Assembly (NCBI RefSeq): GCF_007097145.1
Contig: NZ_VJVZ01000001.1
Location: forward strand, 434,001-498,000
Length of the DNA stretch: 64,000 nt
DNA from: Flavobacterium zepuense
GTDB taxonomy: Bacteria > Bacteroidota > Bacteroidia > Flavobacteriales > Flavobacteriaceae
Direction: 5' to 3'
The position numbers were made by a program, and so were the translations under genes. The notes beneath the pieces are model-generated. The model was given only the letters and a program-made list of their open reading frames with translations, did no database searches and was not told the origin of the DNA. The first letter of the stretch is position 1. Every line of letters starts with the position of its first letter. Shown here piece by piece: positions 55,341 through 64,000 of this stretch.

Positions 55341-55535
55341 TTACGTTTAATTTGATGCCGCAAATGTAAGTTTGCAATGTTAAGAAATCATTAAGTAATT
55401 ATAAACTTCAAGTTATTAATAGACAGAAATCGAAGTTCCTTAAAATTAAGGGTATTTTAAAAAAATGTTATAATTACAATCGTTTTCGTATTTTAGCAGA
55501 GCCAAATTTACAATTATTTAAACATATACAAAATA

Positions 55536-57164
55536 ATGGACTTAAACTTCAATAAAAACGAAGACCATAATAAGCTTTTGTTATCCGACCTTAAACAACG
55601 ATTTAATAAAGTTAAACTGGGCGGCGGCGAAAAGCGCATAGAAAAACTGCACGGCGAAGGTAAAATGACTGCCCGCGAACGTATAGATTACCTGCTTGAT
55701 ACCGGTGCAAAAAGCATTGAAATTGCTGCCTTTGCAGGCGATGGCATGTATGCCGAACACGGCGGCTGCCCCAGTGGTGGCGTAGTGGTAAAGATAGGCT
55801 ATGTAAAAGGTAAGCAGTGTATTGTAGTAGCTAATGATGCTACGGTTAAAGCCGGGGCGTGGTTTCCTATTACCGGTAAGAAAAACCTGCGCGCTCAGGA
55901 AATTGCCATGGAAAACCGCCTGCCTATCATTTATCTGGTAGACAGTGCCGGGGTGTACCTGCCCATGCAGGATGAAATTTTTCCTGATAAGGAGCATTTT
56001 GGGCGCATTTTTCGCAACAACGCCATTATGAGCAGCATGGGTATTACCCAGATAGCCGCCGTTATGGGCAGCTGTGTTGCCGGTGGTGCTTACCTGCCTA
56101 TTATGAGCGATGAAGCCCTGATCGTAGACAAAACAGGCAGTATTTTCTTGGCAGGCAGTTACCTTGTTAAAGCTGCAATTGGCGAAAATATTGATAACGA
56201 AACCCTTGGCGGCGCTACCACACACTGCGAAATATCGGGCGTAACCGATTATAAGGCCAAAGATGATAAAGATGCTTTAGACCGGATTAAAAATATAGTA
56301 AGCAAAATTGGCGATTATGATAAGGCCGGCTATAATCGCATTAAAGCAGAAAAACCCGCCCTGCCACAGGAAGATATTTACGGCATTTTGCCTAAGCTGC
56401 GCAACGAGCAGTACGATATGATGGAAATTGTAAAGCGCCTGGTTGATAATTCTGATTTTGAGGAGTATAAGGCAGGCTACGGCCAAACCATTATTACCGG
56501 CTATGCCCGTATAGACGGTTGGGCTGTGGGCATTGTAGCCAACCAGCGCAAGGTGGTAAAATCTAAAAAAGGCGAAATGCAGTTTGGCGGCGTAATATAT
56601 TCTGACAGTGCCGATAAGGCTACCCGTTTTATTGCCAACTGCAACCAAAAGAAAATTCCGCTTGTATTCCTGCAGGACGTTACCGGTTTTATGGTAGGCT
56701 CTAAGTCAGAACACGGCGGTATTATAAAAGATGGCGCCAAAATGGTAAATGCAGTAAGTAATTCGGTTGTGCCTAAATTTACCATTGTAATTGGCAACTC
56801 CTATGGTGCAGGTAATTATGCCATGTGCGGCAAAGCTTATGATCCGCGCCTTATTGCAGCCTGGCCAAGTGCCGAGCTTGCTGTAATGGGTGGCACGCAG
56901 GCAGCAAAAGTATTAATGCAGATTGAAGCTTCATCGCTTAAAGCCCGTGGCGAAGAAATTACGCCCGAGAAAGAGGCTGAAATGTTTGACAAAATCAAGG
57001 CTAAATACGATGCGCAGGTGTCGCCGTATTACGCGGCCTCCCGCATTTGGACAGATGGCGTTATCGACCCGCTGGATACCCGTAAATGGATATCTATTGG
57101 TATTGAGGCGGCCAACCACGCTCCTATTGAGAAAAAATTTAATTTAGGTGTTATTCAGGTTTAA
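55536..57164 (+). CDS. Acyl-CoA carboxylase, beta (carboxyltransferase) subunit
   Basis: A cytoplasmic carboxyltransferase subunit of 542 residues that moves CO2 from carboxybiotin to an acyl-CoA. The crotonase-fold halves show MGSCVAGGAYLPIMSDEAL and GNSYGAGNYAMCGKAYDPR as the oxyanion/acyl-CoA loops. The text AIMSSMGITQIA, IFLAGSYLVKAAIGE, and ELAVMGGTQAAKVL resembles methylcrotonyl-CoA carboxylase beta more than propionyl-CoA carboxylase, so leucine catabolism is a likely role. The biotin carboxylase/BCCP subunit is not adjacent, which leaves the exact substrate open. A candidate TATTTTAG element is at 55489-55496. Confidence 0.88.
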   Translation: MDLNFNKNEDHNKLLLSDLKQRFNKVKLGGGEKRIEKLHGEGKMTARERIDYLLDTGAKSIEIAAFAGDGMYAEHGGCPSGGVVVKIGYVKGKQCIVVANDATVKAGAWFPITGKKNLRAQEIAMENRLPIIYLVDSAGVYLPMQDEIFPDKEHFGRIFRNNAIMSSMGITQIAAVMGSCVAGGAYLPIMSDEALIVDKTGSIFLAGSYLVKAAIGENIDNETLGGATTHCEISGVTDYKAKDDKDALDRIKNIVSKIGDYDKAGYNRIKAEKPALPQEDIYGILPKLRNEQYDMMEIVKRLVDNSDFEEYKAGYGQTIITGYARIDGWAVGIVANQRKVVKSKKGEMQFGGVIYSDSADKATRFIANCNQKKIPLVFLQDVTGFMVGSKSEHGGIIKDGAKMVNAVSNSVVPKFTIVIGNSYGAGNYAMCGKAYDPRLIAAWPSAELAVMGGTQAAKVLMQIEASSLKARGEEITPEKEAEMFDKIKAKYDAQVSPYYAASRIWTDGVIDPLDTRKWISIGIEAANHAPIEKKFNLGVIQV

Positions 57165-57225
57165 CTGTTCAAAGTTGAAAGTTTATAAAGTTAAATGTCG
57201 GAGGTACCGATGTGAGAGAATAATG

Positions 57226-57257
57226 AAAAGTATTGAGGCACAGCTTCGGTACTTTTT
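57226..57257 (+). terminator. Terminator after the acyl-CoA carboxylase gene
   Basis: Stem aaaagtattga/tcggtactttt (11 bp including two G-T pairs) around a 9-base loop, followed by tgtattttt. It lies about 60 bases past the stop and before the methyltransferase gene. Confidence 0.65.
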
Positions 57258-57282
57258 GTATTTTTAGGCAGTACTTAAAACC

Positions 57283-57936
57283 ATGAAACTAACCGAAACC
57301 CAACTGCAACAACTTGCTGCCCAGCTCCGCTGCCCTGACGGCGAAGTCGGACTTAAAGTTGCCGAAATGATGACGGCTACCAACGCCAACATCATAAATA
57401 AAACCATAGCGAGCCTTAAACTCAACACAACCGACAGCATTTTAGAAATTGGCCCCGGCAATGCCGGTCACCTCAAAACTGTTCCGGCTATAGCCGAGGG
57501 TGCTAAATATTTGGGTATAGACATCTCCCCTACCATGATCGCCGAAGCCCTAAAGCTTAATGCGGGTTTAGCTAACGTTAGCTTTCTACTGACTGACGGC
57601 AACAGTATTCCCTTCGGCGACAGGCAATTCAACAAGATCTTTACAGCCAATACCATTTACTTTTGGCAGCAACCACAGGAGTACGCCAACGAGATTGCAA
57701 GGGTGTTGCAACCCGGTGGCTGCATTGCCATTGCTTTTATTCCCAAAATTACCATGCAGCATATTCCGTTTGCTAAATTTGGGTTCACACTATATGATGC
57801 AGAGACTGTAGGCAACTTGCTTAGCTCTGCCGGGTTTACCATAACCAATACCATTTTAGATACCGAATTTGTAACAAGCAACAGCGGCGAGCAAATAGAA
57901 CGGGAATTTGTTATCATCACGGCAACACGATTATAA
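57283..57936 (+). CDS. Class I SAM-dependent methyltransferase
   Basis: A 217-residue cytoplasmic methyltransferase. Motif I is ILEIGPGNAGHLKTV (about residues 53-67), followed by YLGIDISPTMIAEA (Asp binding the SAM ribose), TDGNSIPFGD (motif III region) and a KIFTANTIYFWQQP motif, then RVLQPGGCIAIAF. The substrate is unknown; the layout resembles UbiE/COQ5-like or small-molecule methyltransferases. The M1 peptidase gene follows after 64 bp. Confidence 0.85.
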   Translation: MKLTETQLQQLAAQLRCPDGEVGLKVAEMMTATNANIINKTIASLKLNTTDSILEIGPGNAGHLKTVPAIAEGAKYLGIDISPTMIAEALKLNAGLANVSFLLTDGNSIPFGDRQFNKIFTANTIYFWQQPQEYANEIARVLQPGGCIAIAFIPKITMQHIPFAKFGFTLYDAETVGNLLSSAGFTITNTILDTEFVTSNSGEQIEREFVIITATRL

Positions 57937-58000
57937 TATATTTCGTTATAAGGTAACAATTTCTTACATTTCGCTACCAATACTGCAAACCCTCCCCGTT

Positions 58001-59617
58001 ATGAAAAAGACCTTACTTTTTGGACTGATGCTTTTTAGCCTTGCTGCTTCGGCACAAAAGTTTACACGCCGCGACAGCCTGCAGGGTGGCCTGAGGCCGG
58101 AGCGTACCAATTATGATGTGCAGCGCTACGACCTTAATATTACGGTAGACCCTGATAAACGTTACATATTTGGCTACAACGACATTACGTTTAAAGCGGT
58201 AAGCGATGTTAGCAAAATTCAGGTAGATCTTTTTGATAACATGAAGGTAGACAGTATTGTGTACAACAAAACCAAACTGGCCTACAAGCGCGATAACGAT
58301 GCAGTATTTATAACCTTCCCTAAAGCAATATCAAAAGGCAGCGAAGAAAAGATACGGTTTTACTATTCGGGTAATCCTAAAGTAGCTAAAAATGCCCCTT
58401 GGGATGGCGGTTTTACCTTTGCGAAAGACGGCAACGGCAAACCCTGGGTGGGAGTTGCGGTTCAGGGTACGGGGGCGAGCCTGTGGTTTCCTGTTAAAGA
58501 CCACCAGACCGATGAACCCGATCACGGGGCATCCATCAAAGTTGCCGTGCCTAATGGGCTGATGAATGTTAGTAACGGGCGTTTCATTGGCAACGAAGAC
58601 CTTAAAAATGGTTATACCCGCTGGGACTGGGAAGTTAAAAACCCTATTAATAATTACGATATTACTCTTAACATTGCCGATTACGCTCACATTCATGACA
58701 CATCCAACGGCCTCGACCTTGATTATTATGTGCTGACTTACAATGAAAAGAAAGCCCTTAGGCAATTCGCCGAAGTAAAACCCATGCTGGAATGTTTTGA
58801 GAGTAAATTCGGCAAATATCCTTTTTATGAAGACGGCTACAAACTCGTAGAAACATCTTACCTGGGTATGGAACACCAAAGCGCTGTAGCGTATGGCAAT
58901 AAGTACCGTAAAGGCTATTTAGGGATGGACATGACCGGAACAGGCATAGGCCAGGAATTTGATTACATTATAGTGCACGAAAGCGGCCATGAGTGGTTTG
59001 GCAACAGCATTACCAGTAAAGACATTGCCGATATGTGGATTCACGAGGGCTTTACTACCTACAGCGAAACGGTGTATGTAGAGTGCCGCTTTGGCTACGA
59101 CAAAGCCATGCAATACATTAACGGCCAAAGCAATAATGTAGAGAACCGCAAACCTGTAATAGGTATTTTTGGCGTGAATAAAGAAGGCAGCGGCGATATG
59201 TATTACAAAGGTGCGCTTATGCTAAACACGCTGCGCCACATAGTTAATGATGATGCTAAATGGTGGAAATTGATACTGGATTACTCTAACGCCTATAAAA
59301 AACAGGTTATAGATACTGAGACGGTTGTTGCTTTTTTCAACAAGCAAACAAGTATGGAACTTACCCCTATTTTTAACCAGTACCTGCGCCACACCACAAT
59401 ACCGGTGCTGCAATTAAAGTTAGATGGCAAAAACCTTTCATACCGTTTTCAAACTGATGAACCTAATTTTGAAATGCCTGTAGAGATAACCATTAACGGA
59501 AAACCTATACACGTTAAAGCCACTAATAAATGGCAAAAGGATAAAGCAACAATAAAGAGTTTGGACGATGTTAAAGTCGCCACCAATAAATTTTACGTAA
59601 AGGTGGAGAATTTGTAA
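58001..59617 (+). CDS. M1-family aminopeptidase
   Basis: An exported zinc metallopeptidase of 538 residues. The ATG at 58001 gives a signal peptide (FSLAASAQ); a longer frame from 57908 overlaps the methyltransferase end. The catalytic site is HESGHEWFGNSIT (zinc His326 and His330, general base Glu327) with the third ligand in WIHEGFTTYSE. The exopeptidase segment appears as LGMEHQSAVAYGN in place of GAMEN. It should trim N-terminal residues of peptides in the periplasm or at the surface. There is no T9SS sorting domain at the C-terminus. Confidence 0.92.
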   Translation: MKKTLLFGLMLFSLAASAQKFTRRDSLQGGLRPERTNYDVQRYDLNITVDPDKRYIFGYNDITFKAVSDVSKIQVDLFDNMKVDSIVYNKTKLAYKRDNDAVFITFPKAISKGSEEKIRFYYSGNPKVAKNAPWDGGFTFAKDGNGKPWVGVAVQGTGASLWFPVKDHQTDEPDHGASIKVAVPNGLMNVSNGRFIGNEDLKNGYTRWDWEVKNPINNYDITLNIADYAHIHDTSNGLDLDYYVLTYNEKKALRQFAEVKPMLECFESKFGKYPFYEDGYKLVETSYLGMEHQSAVAYGNKYRKGYLGMDMTGTGIGQEFDYIIVHESGHEWFGNSITSKDIADMWIHEGFTTYSETVYVECRFGYDKAMQYINGQSNNVENRKPVIGIFGVNKEGSGDMYYKGALMLNTLRHIVNDDAKWWKLILDYSNAYKKQVIDTETVVAFFNKQTSMELTPIFNQYLRHTTIPVLQLKLDGKNLSYRFQTDEPNFEMPVEITINGKPIHVKATNKWQKDKATIKSLDDVKVATNKFYVKVENL

Positions 59618-59733
59618 GCGGCATTAAACATAGCTCTGAAAATGGCCAAATTGGGTGTGAGATTGCCGTACTCCGCTGCGCTGCGTTCGCAATTACAATC
59701 ACTGAAAACTGTGACTGCGACTGAGACTGAAAG
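59618..59733. repeat. Degenerate actg-word junction between M1 peptidase and menE
   Basis: The convergent junction contains aaaactgtgactgcgactgagactgaaa-type repeated words (about 59703-59731) and GC-rich cgctgcgctgcgttcgc text. No standard terminator hairpin is present. Its plus frame stays open into menE but is not a gene. Confidence 0.45.
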
Positions 59734-60783
59734 CTACAAACTAAAGCTCTTCAATATCGCAGCACGTTGCACCTTACCCGACCCGGTTTCTAAAAATGCA
59801 TCGGTAAATAAAACGGCTTTGGGTTTTTCAAATTTGCTTAAGGCGGCATAAACTGCTTCATCTAAAGTGAACGGCTTGCCCTCAATAACCAGAACCAGCT
59901 TATCGCCCAAGGTAGCATCGGTTACACCCGCCACAAAAAAGCGTTGCTTAATGTTGTGGGACAGTTTCTCCTCTATCTGTTCCGGGAATAATTTAACGCC
60001 ACCGCTGTTTATCACATTGTCATAGCGGCCCAGCCATATAAAATGGGTTTCATCTATAATTTCAACCACATCGTTAGTAACAACGGGTTCATTTGTAAGG
60101 TTATTTATAATAAGGCAATGTCTGTCATCAGTGCTAATTGCCACGTTGGGCAGCACGGTAAAAGCTTCCTCCCCTATTTTTTTAGCAGCAATATGGGTAA
60201 TCGTTTCGGTCATGCCATAAGTTTCGTACACATCGGTCTGCAAGCCCTGCAATGCTGCCGAAAGCGCACTGTTTACCTTTGCCCCGCCTAAAATTATCTT
60301 CTTTATATTATTGAGTTTATCCAGCGAATGCTGTGCCTGTAGCGGCACCATCGCGCAAAAATCGTAGAGGTTATCATTACGCTCCAATGGGTTAGACGAC
60401 GGTTCGGCCAAGTCTAAATCCCAACCCAATATAAGAGCACGTACCAGCATCATTTTACCAGCTACAAACTGCGTAGGCAGGCAATGCAATGCTTTAGTAC
60501 CCTCGTGCACCTCAAAAAAATCGCCGGTAGCAAGGGCGCTATACACCATTGCCTGTTTAGATACCCTAATAATTTTTGGCGTGCCTGTTGTGCCCGATGT
60601 GCGCATTTCGATAAAATCTTTGGTATCAAACCAGTCGAGTATAAAATCGCCGATGGATTTTTCATACCCTGACCCTTCTTTTATAAAACTATATGCCACA
60701 CGGCCAAGGTCATCGGCAGTAAAATGAAAACCGTTCATCTTGAATTTAGGATGAACAAAATCAGGGGTAACGGTATTACTCAT
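59734..60783 (-). CDS. menE: O-succinylbenzoate-CoA ligase (AMP-binding enzyme)
   Basis: An ATP-dependent acyl-CoA ligase of the ANL superfamily, 349 residues, short but typical for Bacteroidota MenE. The ATP-binding motif is RTSGTTGTPKII (about residues 58-69), then YETYGMTETITHIA and the hinge region LGRYDNVINSGGVKLFPEQIEEK. The C-terminal Lys in ETGSGKVQRAAIL is the adenylation lysine. It activates o-succinylbenzoate in menaquinone synthesis; other men genes are not adjacent, so the substrate is inferred from family resemblance. Its start overlaps the CPBP gene's end by 8 bp. Confidence 0.85.
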   Translation of the reverse strand: MSNTVTPDFVHPKFKMNGFHFTADDLGRVAYSFIKEGSGYEKSIGDFILDWFDTKDFIEMRTSGTTGTPKIIRVSKQAMVYSALATGDFFEVHEGTKALHCLPTQFVAGKMMLVRALILGWDLDLAEPSSNPLERNDNLYDFCAMVPLQAQHSLDKLNNIKKIILGGAKVNSALSAALQGLQTDVYETYGMTETITHIAAKKIGEEAFTVLPNVAISTDDRHCLIINNLTNEPVVTNDVVEIIDETHFIWLGRYDNVINSGGVKLFPEQIEEKLSHNIKQRFFVAGVTDATLGDKLVLVIEGKPFTLDEAVYAALSKFEKPKAVLFTDAFLETGSGKVQRAAILKSFSL

Positions 60784-61732
60784 TGCTTATGTAATCAATT
60801 GTAGTCTCTTCTTTTGGAGGAACAACAGCTCCTGTTAACTTTTCTTTCCAGTTGGTCCATTTATATTTTTTAGCCATAATAAACAGCAGGACAGGGTAAA
60901 TAATAAGAATAGGGAGTATCATATCTAATCCGGCAGAAGGCTCCGACATGTCTTTTAAAACCGAAGGGGTTTGCAGCACCGTCCAGTCGGCGGTTACAAG
61001 CAGCGCCCCTACAAGGTTATTGGCGGCATGAAAGCCCATGCTCAGTTCGGTACCCTCATCCATAAGTGTCATGACACCTAAAAGCAGGCCGGTACCAATA
61101 TAATATAGCGATATTATGTAACCCATTTTATCAACTTCAGGGTTCATTAAATGCAGCCCTCCAAAAATAAGAGAAGTTAACACCAGCGGGAACCACCTGT
61201 TCTTTGCAAGCAATCCAAAACCCTGCATAAGATAACCCCTGAATACGAGCTCTTCAACAGTGGTTTGTACCGGTATTAACGGTATGGCAATAAGGCACAA
61301 TATTAAAAATTTGGGCAGGTTAAATTGCACAATATAGTTTTCCGGTTCGGCAAAATAGGCTATTAAAGTGGTAGCGACAGAGAATAATCCCCAAATGATA
61401 AACGCAAAGAAAAACCGTTTCCAGTCGACCTTAGGGCGCGAGGTTATTATCTCTTTTAATGTTTGATGGTGCATGCTTTTTACTACAAGCCATATCCCAA
61501 AAAATGCTGCCACAAACGAAAGTAACAACAAAAAGAATCCGAGATTAAGGTCGAGTACCCTTAACATTTCCGCCTCGGTTGTAGGCATGGTTCCGCCAGA
61601 AGAAAGCACTTTTATTGCAACAGCAATCCCAAATGGCAACTGTCCTAACGATGAAATGATGAAAATGATAAGAGAACCAACTAAGTATTTCCAAAACTTG
61701 TTTTGTGGCTTAAAAACCTGGAGTATAAACAT
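60776..61732 (-). CDS. CPBP-family intramembrane glutamic endopeptidase
   Basis: A 318-residue inner-membrane protein with about eight hydrophobic segments. The catalytic motif EELVFRG (EExxxR) lies near residue 165 in TTVEELVFRGYLMQGFG. The second motif is FGGLHLMNP (FxxxH) near 193, and GFHAANN (HxxxN/D-like) near 233. CPBP (Abi/CAAX-like) proteases process membrane substrates or bacteriocin-type peptides; the substrate is unknown. It is upstream of, and overlaps, menE, so they are probably co-transcribed. Confidence 0.9.
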   Translation of the reverse strand: MFILQVFKPQNKFWKYLVGSLIIFIISSLGQLPFGIAVAIKVLSSGGTMPTTEAEMLRVLDLNLGFFLLLLSFVAAFFGIWLVVKSMHHQTLKEIITSRPKVDWKRFFFAFIIWGLFSVATTLIAYFAEPENYIVQFNLPKFLILCLIAIPLIPVQTTVEELVFRGYLMQGFGLLAKNRWFPLVLTSLIFGGLHLMNPEVDKMGYIISLYYIGTGLLLGVMTLMDEGTELSMGFHAANNLVGALLVTADWTVLQTPSVLKDMSEPSAGLDMILPILIIYPVLLFIMAKKYKWTNWKEKLTGAVVPPKEETTIDYISNE

Positions 61733-61819
61733 GTGTGTACAGCTTAATTTTTACTATTTGATAGTACTAATTTAGTCCAAATTTCCAATTATTATGGCGA
61801 ACTTTGCAAAAAGAATTTA

Positions 61820-62161
61820 ATGATTACCATATACCATAACCCACGCTGCAGTAAATCGCGCGAGGGCCTGCAATTGCTTGAATTAGAAGGCAAACTTTTT
61901 ACCACGGTTAAGTACCTTAACGAACCCCTTACTAAAAAAGAACTGACTGCCCTGATTGCCAAACTCAACATTACTCCGATTGAGCTGGTTCGCCAAAAAG
62001 AATCCATCTGGATTAAAGATTACAAAGGCAAACAATTATCTGACAGCGAGATAATTGACGCTATGTTATTGCACCCTACGCTAATAGAACGCCCTATTGT
62101 TGTTAACGGGAATAAAGCCGTTATTGCCCGCCCGGCAGAAAAGATAAAAAAAATCCTATAA
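61820..62161 (+). CDS. ArsC/YfgD-like thioredoxin-fold protein
   Basis: A 113-residue cytoplasmic protein of the glutaredoxin-dependent arsenate-reductase family. The catalytic Cys10 is in HNPRCSKSREGL (C-x-x-S-R), and the Arg pair RPIVVNG lies near the C-terminus. No arsenic-resistance genes are nearby, so it may be a general YfgD-type redox or phosphatase-like protein rather than a dedicated arsenate reductase. It stands alone in front of a TonB receptor gene on the same strand. Confidence 0.85.
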   Translation: MITIYHNPRCSKSREGLQLLELEGKLFTTVKYLNEPLTKKELTALIAKLNITPIELVRQKESIWIKDYKGKQLSDSEIIDAMLLHPTLIERPIVVNGNKAVIARPAEKIKKIL

Positions 62162-62256
62162 AAATTTTAACATATCTTTAAGAATTACCCATTAAACCAT
62201 GGTGCATTTATTGCGTCTAACCGTGAACTTACAAGAACTTACTATATACTTATTTG

Positions 62257-64000
62257 ATGAAAAATTTCCAAAAAACCATCTTATTCACATTTTTACTTGT
62301 GGCTTTTACGGCCTTTGCCCAAAACCCACCTGCACCGGCAAACGCAGTTAAGGTTACCGGTAAACTTATAGAGCAGGAAAGCAAACAGCCGTTAGAATTT
62401 GCAACGGTTACTATACAACGATTAGACAACACAACTGTTACAGGAGGCCTTACCGGGGCTGACGGATCGTATAACCTACAGGTAGCTCCCGGCACTTATA
62501 ATATAAAATTCGATTTTATATCGTTTAAATCTACCGCTATTTCTGCAAAGCAAATTACAGGCGATACTAATTTAGGCACAACGGCTATGGCGCCCGACGC
62601 CACCGTTCTTGATGCCGTTGAGATAACAGCCGAGCGCAGCACCGTTGAAATTAAACTTGATAAACGTGTATATACCGTTGGCAACGATATGATGGTGAGG
62701 GGTGGCACCGTGAGCGATGTGCTTGATAATGTACCGTCACTATCGGTTGATGCCGAGGGTAATGTGGCCTTAAGGGGTAACCAGAGCGTTACTATACTTA
62801 TAGATGGCCGCCCATCTAACCTTGCGGGTAGTAATGTTGCAGAGGTGCTTCGTTTGCTACCGGCAGATTCTGTTGATAAGGTTGAGGTTATCACAAACCC
62901 ATCTGCCCGATATGATGCCGAAGGTGGTGGTGGTATAGTAAATATCATCCTTAAAAAAGGTAAGGCCAATGGTTTTAACGGGTCGGTTATTGCAAATACC
63001 GGTGACCCGGAAAACCACGGGCTTAGCACTAACCTTAATTACAGGAGCGAAAATTTTAATATTTTTAGCAACCTGGGGTATAACTACCGTAACAATCCGG
63101 GCAACTCGTTTACAAATAGCGAGTATTTAGACCAGGATACTAACGAAACCACAAGCTTTACAAATGAACGCCGTACTAACGACAGGCTTCGTAAAGGTTT
63201 TAACGCCAGTTTTGGCCTTGAATGGTTTTTAAGCAAAACGTTTACATGGACTAACTCGGTTAACTTTAGGCGCAATACAGGCAGCAATCCTGCTAAAACC
63301 TATTATGATAACTATGATGCCGGTTATAACTTTTTAAACACGCGTTTTAGGTTTAACGATGAAGATAGTAAAGAGAGTAATGTAAACTACTCTACAAGCT
63401 TTACTAAAAAGTTTAATGATAAAGGGCACGAACTTAAATTAGATGCATCGGTGTCTAAAAATATTGATGATGAAGATGCATACATCAGCGACCAGATCTT
63501 AAATACTGCCGATACCTCTAATAATACGTATGAGCGGACTTTTAACGACCAGGACGAAACACGCGGACTTATACAAGCCGATTATGTTTTGCCGATTGGC
63601 GAAAAAAGCCGTTTTGAGGCCGGTTATCGCGGTAGTTTCTCTGAACTGGAAACCGATGCCCGTGCAGAAACCCTTACCGATGGTGCTTATGTAAACAATC
63701 CTAATTATACAAACTACCTTCAATACAAGGAAAAAGTAAATGCGCTTTATGCACAGTATGGATCTAAAGTAGGTAAGTTCTCCTATTTTATGGGCTTACG
63801 CTGGGAAGACTCTAATATAGATGTTAACCTGCTTACCACCGGAGATTACAATAAAAAAAGATATAATAACTTTTTCCCAAGCGGTGTGTTTAGCTACGAA
63901 TTTTCGCAAAGCAGCAATATTAGTTTAAGCTACAGCAGGCGCATTAACCGTCCGCGTGGCAGGTTCTTAAATCCGTTCTCAGGCCTTTCAAGTAACATCA
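62257..64000 (+). CDS. TonB-dependent outer-membrane receptor (partial)
   Basis: Open to the right edge of the window, so only about 581 codons are seen. A signal peptide (LLVAFTAFAQ) is followed by a carboxypeptidase-regulatory-like domain (VTGKLIEQESKQPLEFATV, about residues 30-110) and a plug domain (VSDVLDNVPSLSVDAEGNVALRGNQSVTILIDGRP; core SVTILIDGRP), with NPSARYDAEGGGGIVNIILKK. The barrel then begins. Tyr/Asn/Asp-rich strands follow, typical of the outer-membrane beta-barrel family of Bacteroidota. Substrate unknown. No SusD-like partner is visible because the end is cut. Confidence 0.92.
   Translation, partial: MKNFQKTILFTFLLVAFTAFAQNPPAPANAVKVTGKLIEQESKQPLEFATVTIQRLDNTTVTGGLTGADGSYNLQVAPGTYNIKFDFISFKSTAISAKQITGDTNLGTTAMAPDATVLDAVEITAERSTVEIKLDKRVYTVGNDMMVRGGTVSDVLDNVPSLSVDAEGNVALRGNQSVTILIDGRPSNLAGSNVAEVLRLLPADSVDKVEVITNPSARYDAEGGGGIVNIILKKGKANGFNGSVIANTGDPENHGLSTNLNYRSENFNIFSNLGYNYRNNPGNSFTNSEYLDQDTNETTSFTNERRTNDRLRKGFNASFGLEWFLSKTFTWTNSVNFRRNTGSNPAKTYYDNYDAGYNFLNTRFRFNDEDSKESNVNYSTSFTKKFNDKGHELKLDASVSKNIDDEDAYISDQILNTADTSNNTYERTFNDQDETRGLIQADYVLPIGEKSRFEAGYRGSFSELETDARAETLTDGAYVNNPNYTNYLQYKEKVNALYAQYGSKVGKFSYFMGLRWEDSNIDVNLLTTGDYNKKRYNNFFPSGVFSYEFSQSSNISLSYSRRINRPRGRFLNPFSGLSSNI

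Noticed and set aside
59642..59851. Small plus-strand gene between M1 peptidase and menE
   Set aside because: Its second half is antisense to menE, its first half is repeat text, and no family is recognisable.
61820..62161. Arsenic-resistance locus
   Set aside because: Only an ArsC-like protein is present, with no arsR, arsB or acr3 next to it.

Overview
The window looks like a chromosomal segment of a member of the Bacteroidota, most likely Flavobacteriaceae and close to Flavobacterium. The signs are a type IX secretion (T9SS) substrate with a gliding-type C-terminal domain, the T9SS protein PorQ, a SusC-like TonB-dependent receptor, LysM plus periplasmic-binding fusions, head-GIN (DUF2807) proteins, promoter words of the TAnnTTTG type, and very few Shine-Dalgarno sequences. 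It is mostly housekeeping DNA. I see no prophage, CRISPR array, insertion sequence, rRNA or tRNA.

Layout. 0.3-5 kb: a large secreted T9SS protein facing a nucleoside transporter. 5-11 kb, minus strand: cmk and porQ, lon, prfA and a Fur-family regulator. 11.2-14.8 kb, plus strand: a 179-bp inverted-repeat element, a thioredoxin-reductase-like flavoprotein, a small lipoprotein, a pentapeptide protein and a secreted protein of unknown function. 14.8-27 kb: twelve consecutive minus-strand genes (tcdA, tatD, a small unknown, mnmA, a MORN protein, yidC, pyrG, DUF3820, osmC, two LysM proteins, RDD). 27-44.7 kb: nineteen consecutive plus-strand genes. They begin with a tightly packed SpoIIM-unknown-DUF4129-DUF4350-MoxR-DUF58 operon divergent from the RDD gene. 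They continue through a methyltransferase/paralog pair/cupin group, gcvT, an S41 protease and yebC, and end with an ECF sigma, putative anti-sigma, DUF4097-like and two head-GIN operon. 44.8-64 kb is mixed: a cystathionine-beta-synthase-like enzyme, an S9 oligopeptidase, ybaB, threonine aldolase, prfB, a GAF histidine kinase, phospholipase A, PiT plus DUF47, an acyl-CoA carboxylase beta subunit, a methyltransferase, an M1 peptidase, menE, a CPBP protease, an ArsC-like protein and a TonB receptor cut by the right edge.

Points of interest. prfB carries the classic programmed +1 frameshift with an AGGAGG stimulator, in a lineage that rarely uses Shine-Dalgarno pairing for initiation. The RDD/SpoIIM/DUF4129/DUF4350/MoxR/DUF58 cluster is the best candidate for an incompletely described multi-gene system. 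The abrupt divergence of gene direction at about 26-27 kb falls next to a 615-bp AT-rich gene-free stretch with DnaA-box-like words, so it could be an origin region; this is inference only. Several convergent gene junctions are filled with degenerate repeat text instead of simple hairpins.

Limits: all functional names rest on motif and family recognition by eye. No similarity search, structure prediction or statistics was run. Residue positions are approximate unless tied to a stated motif.
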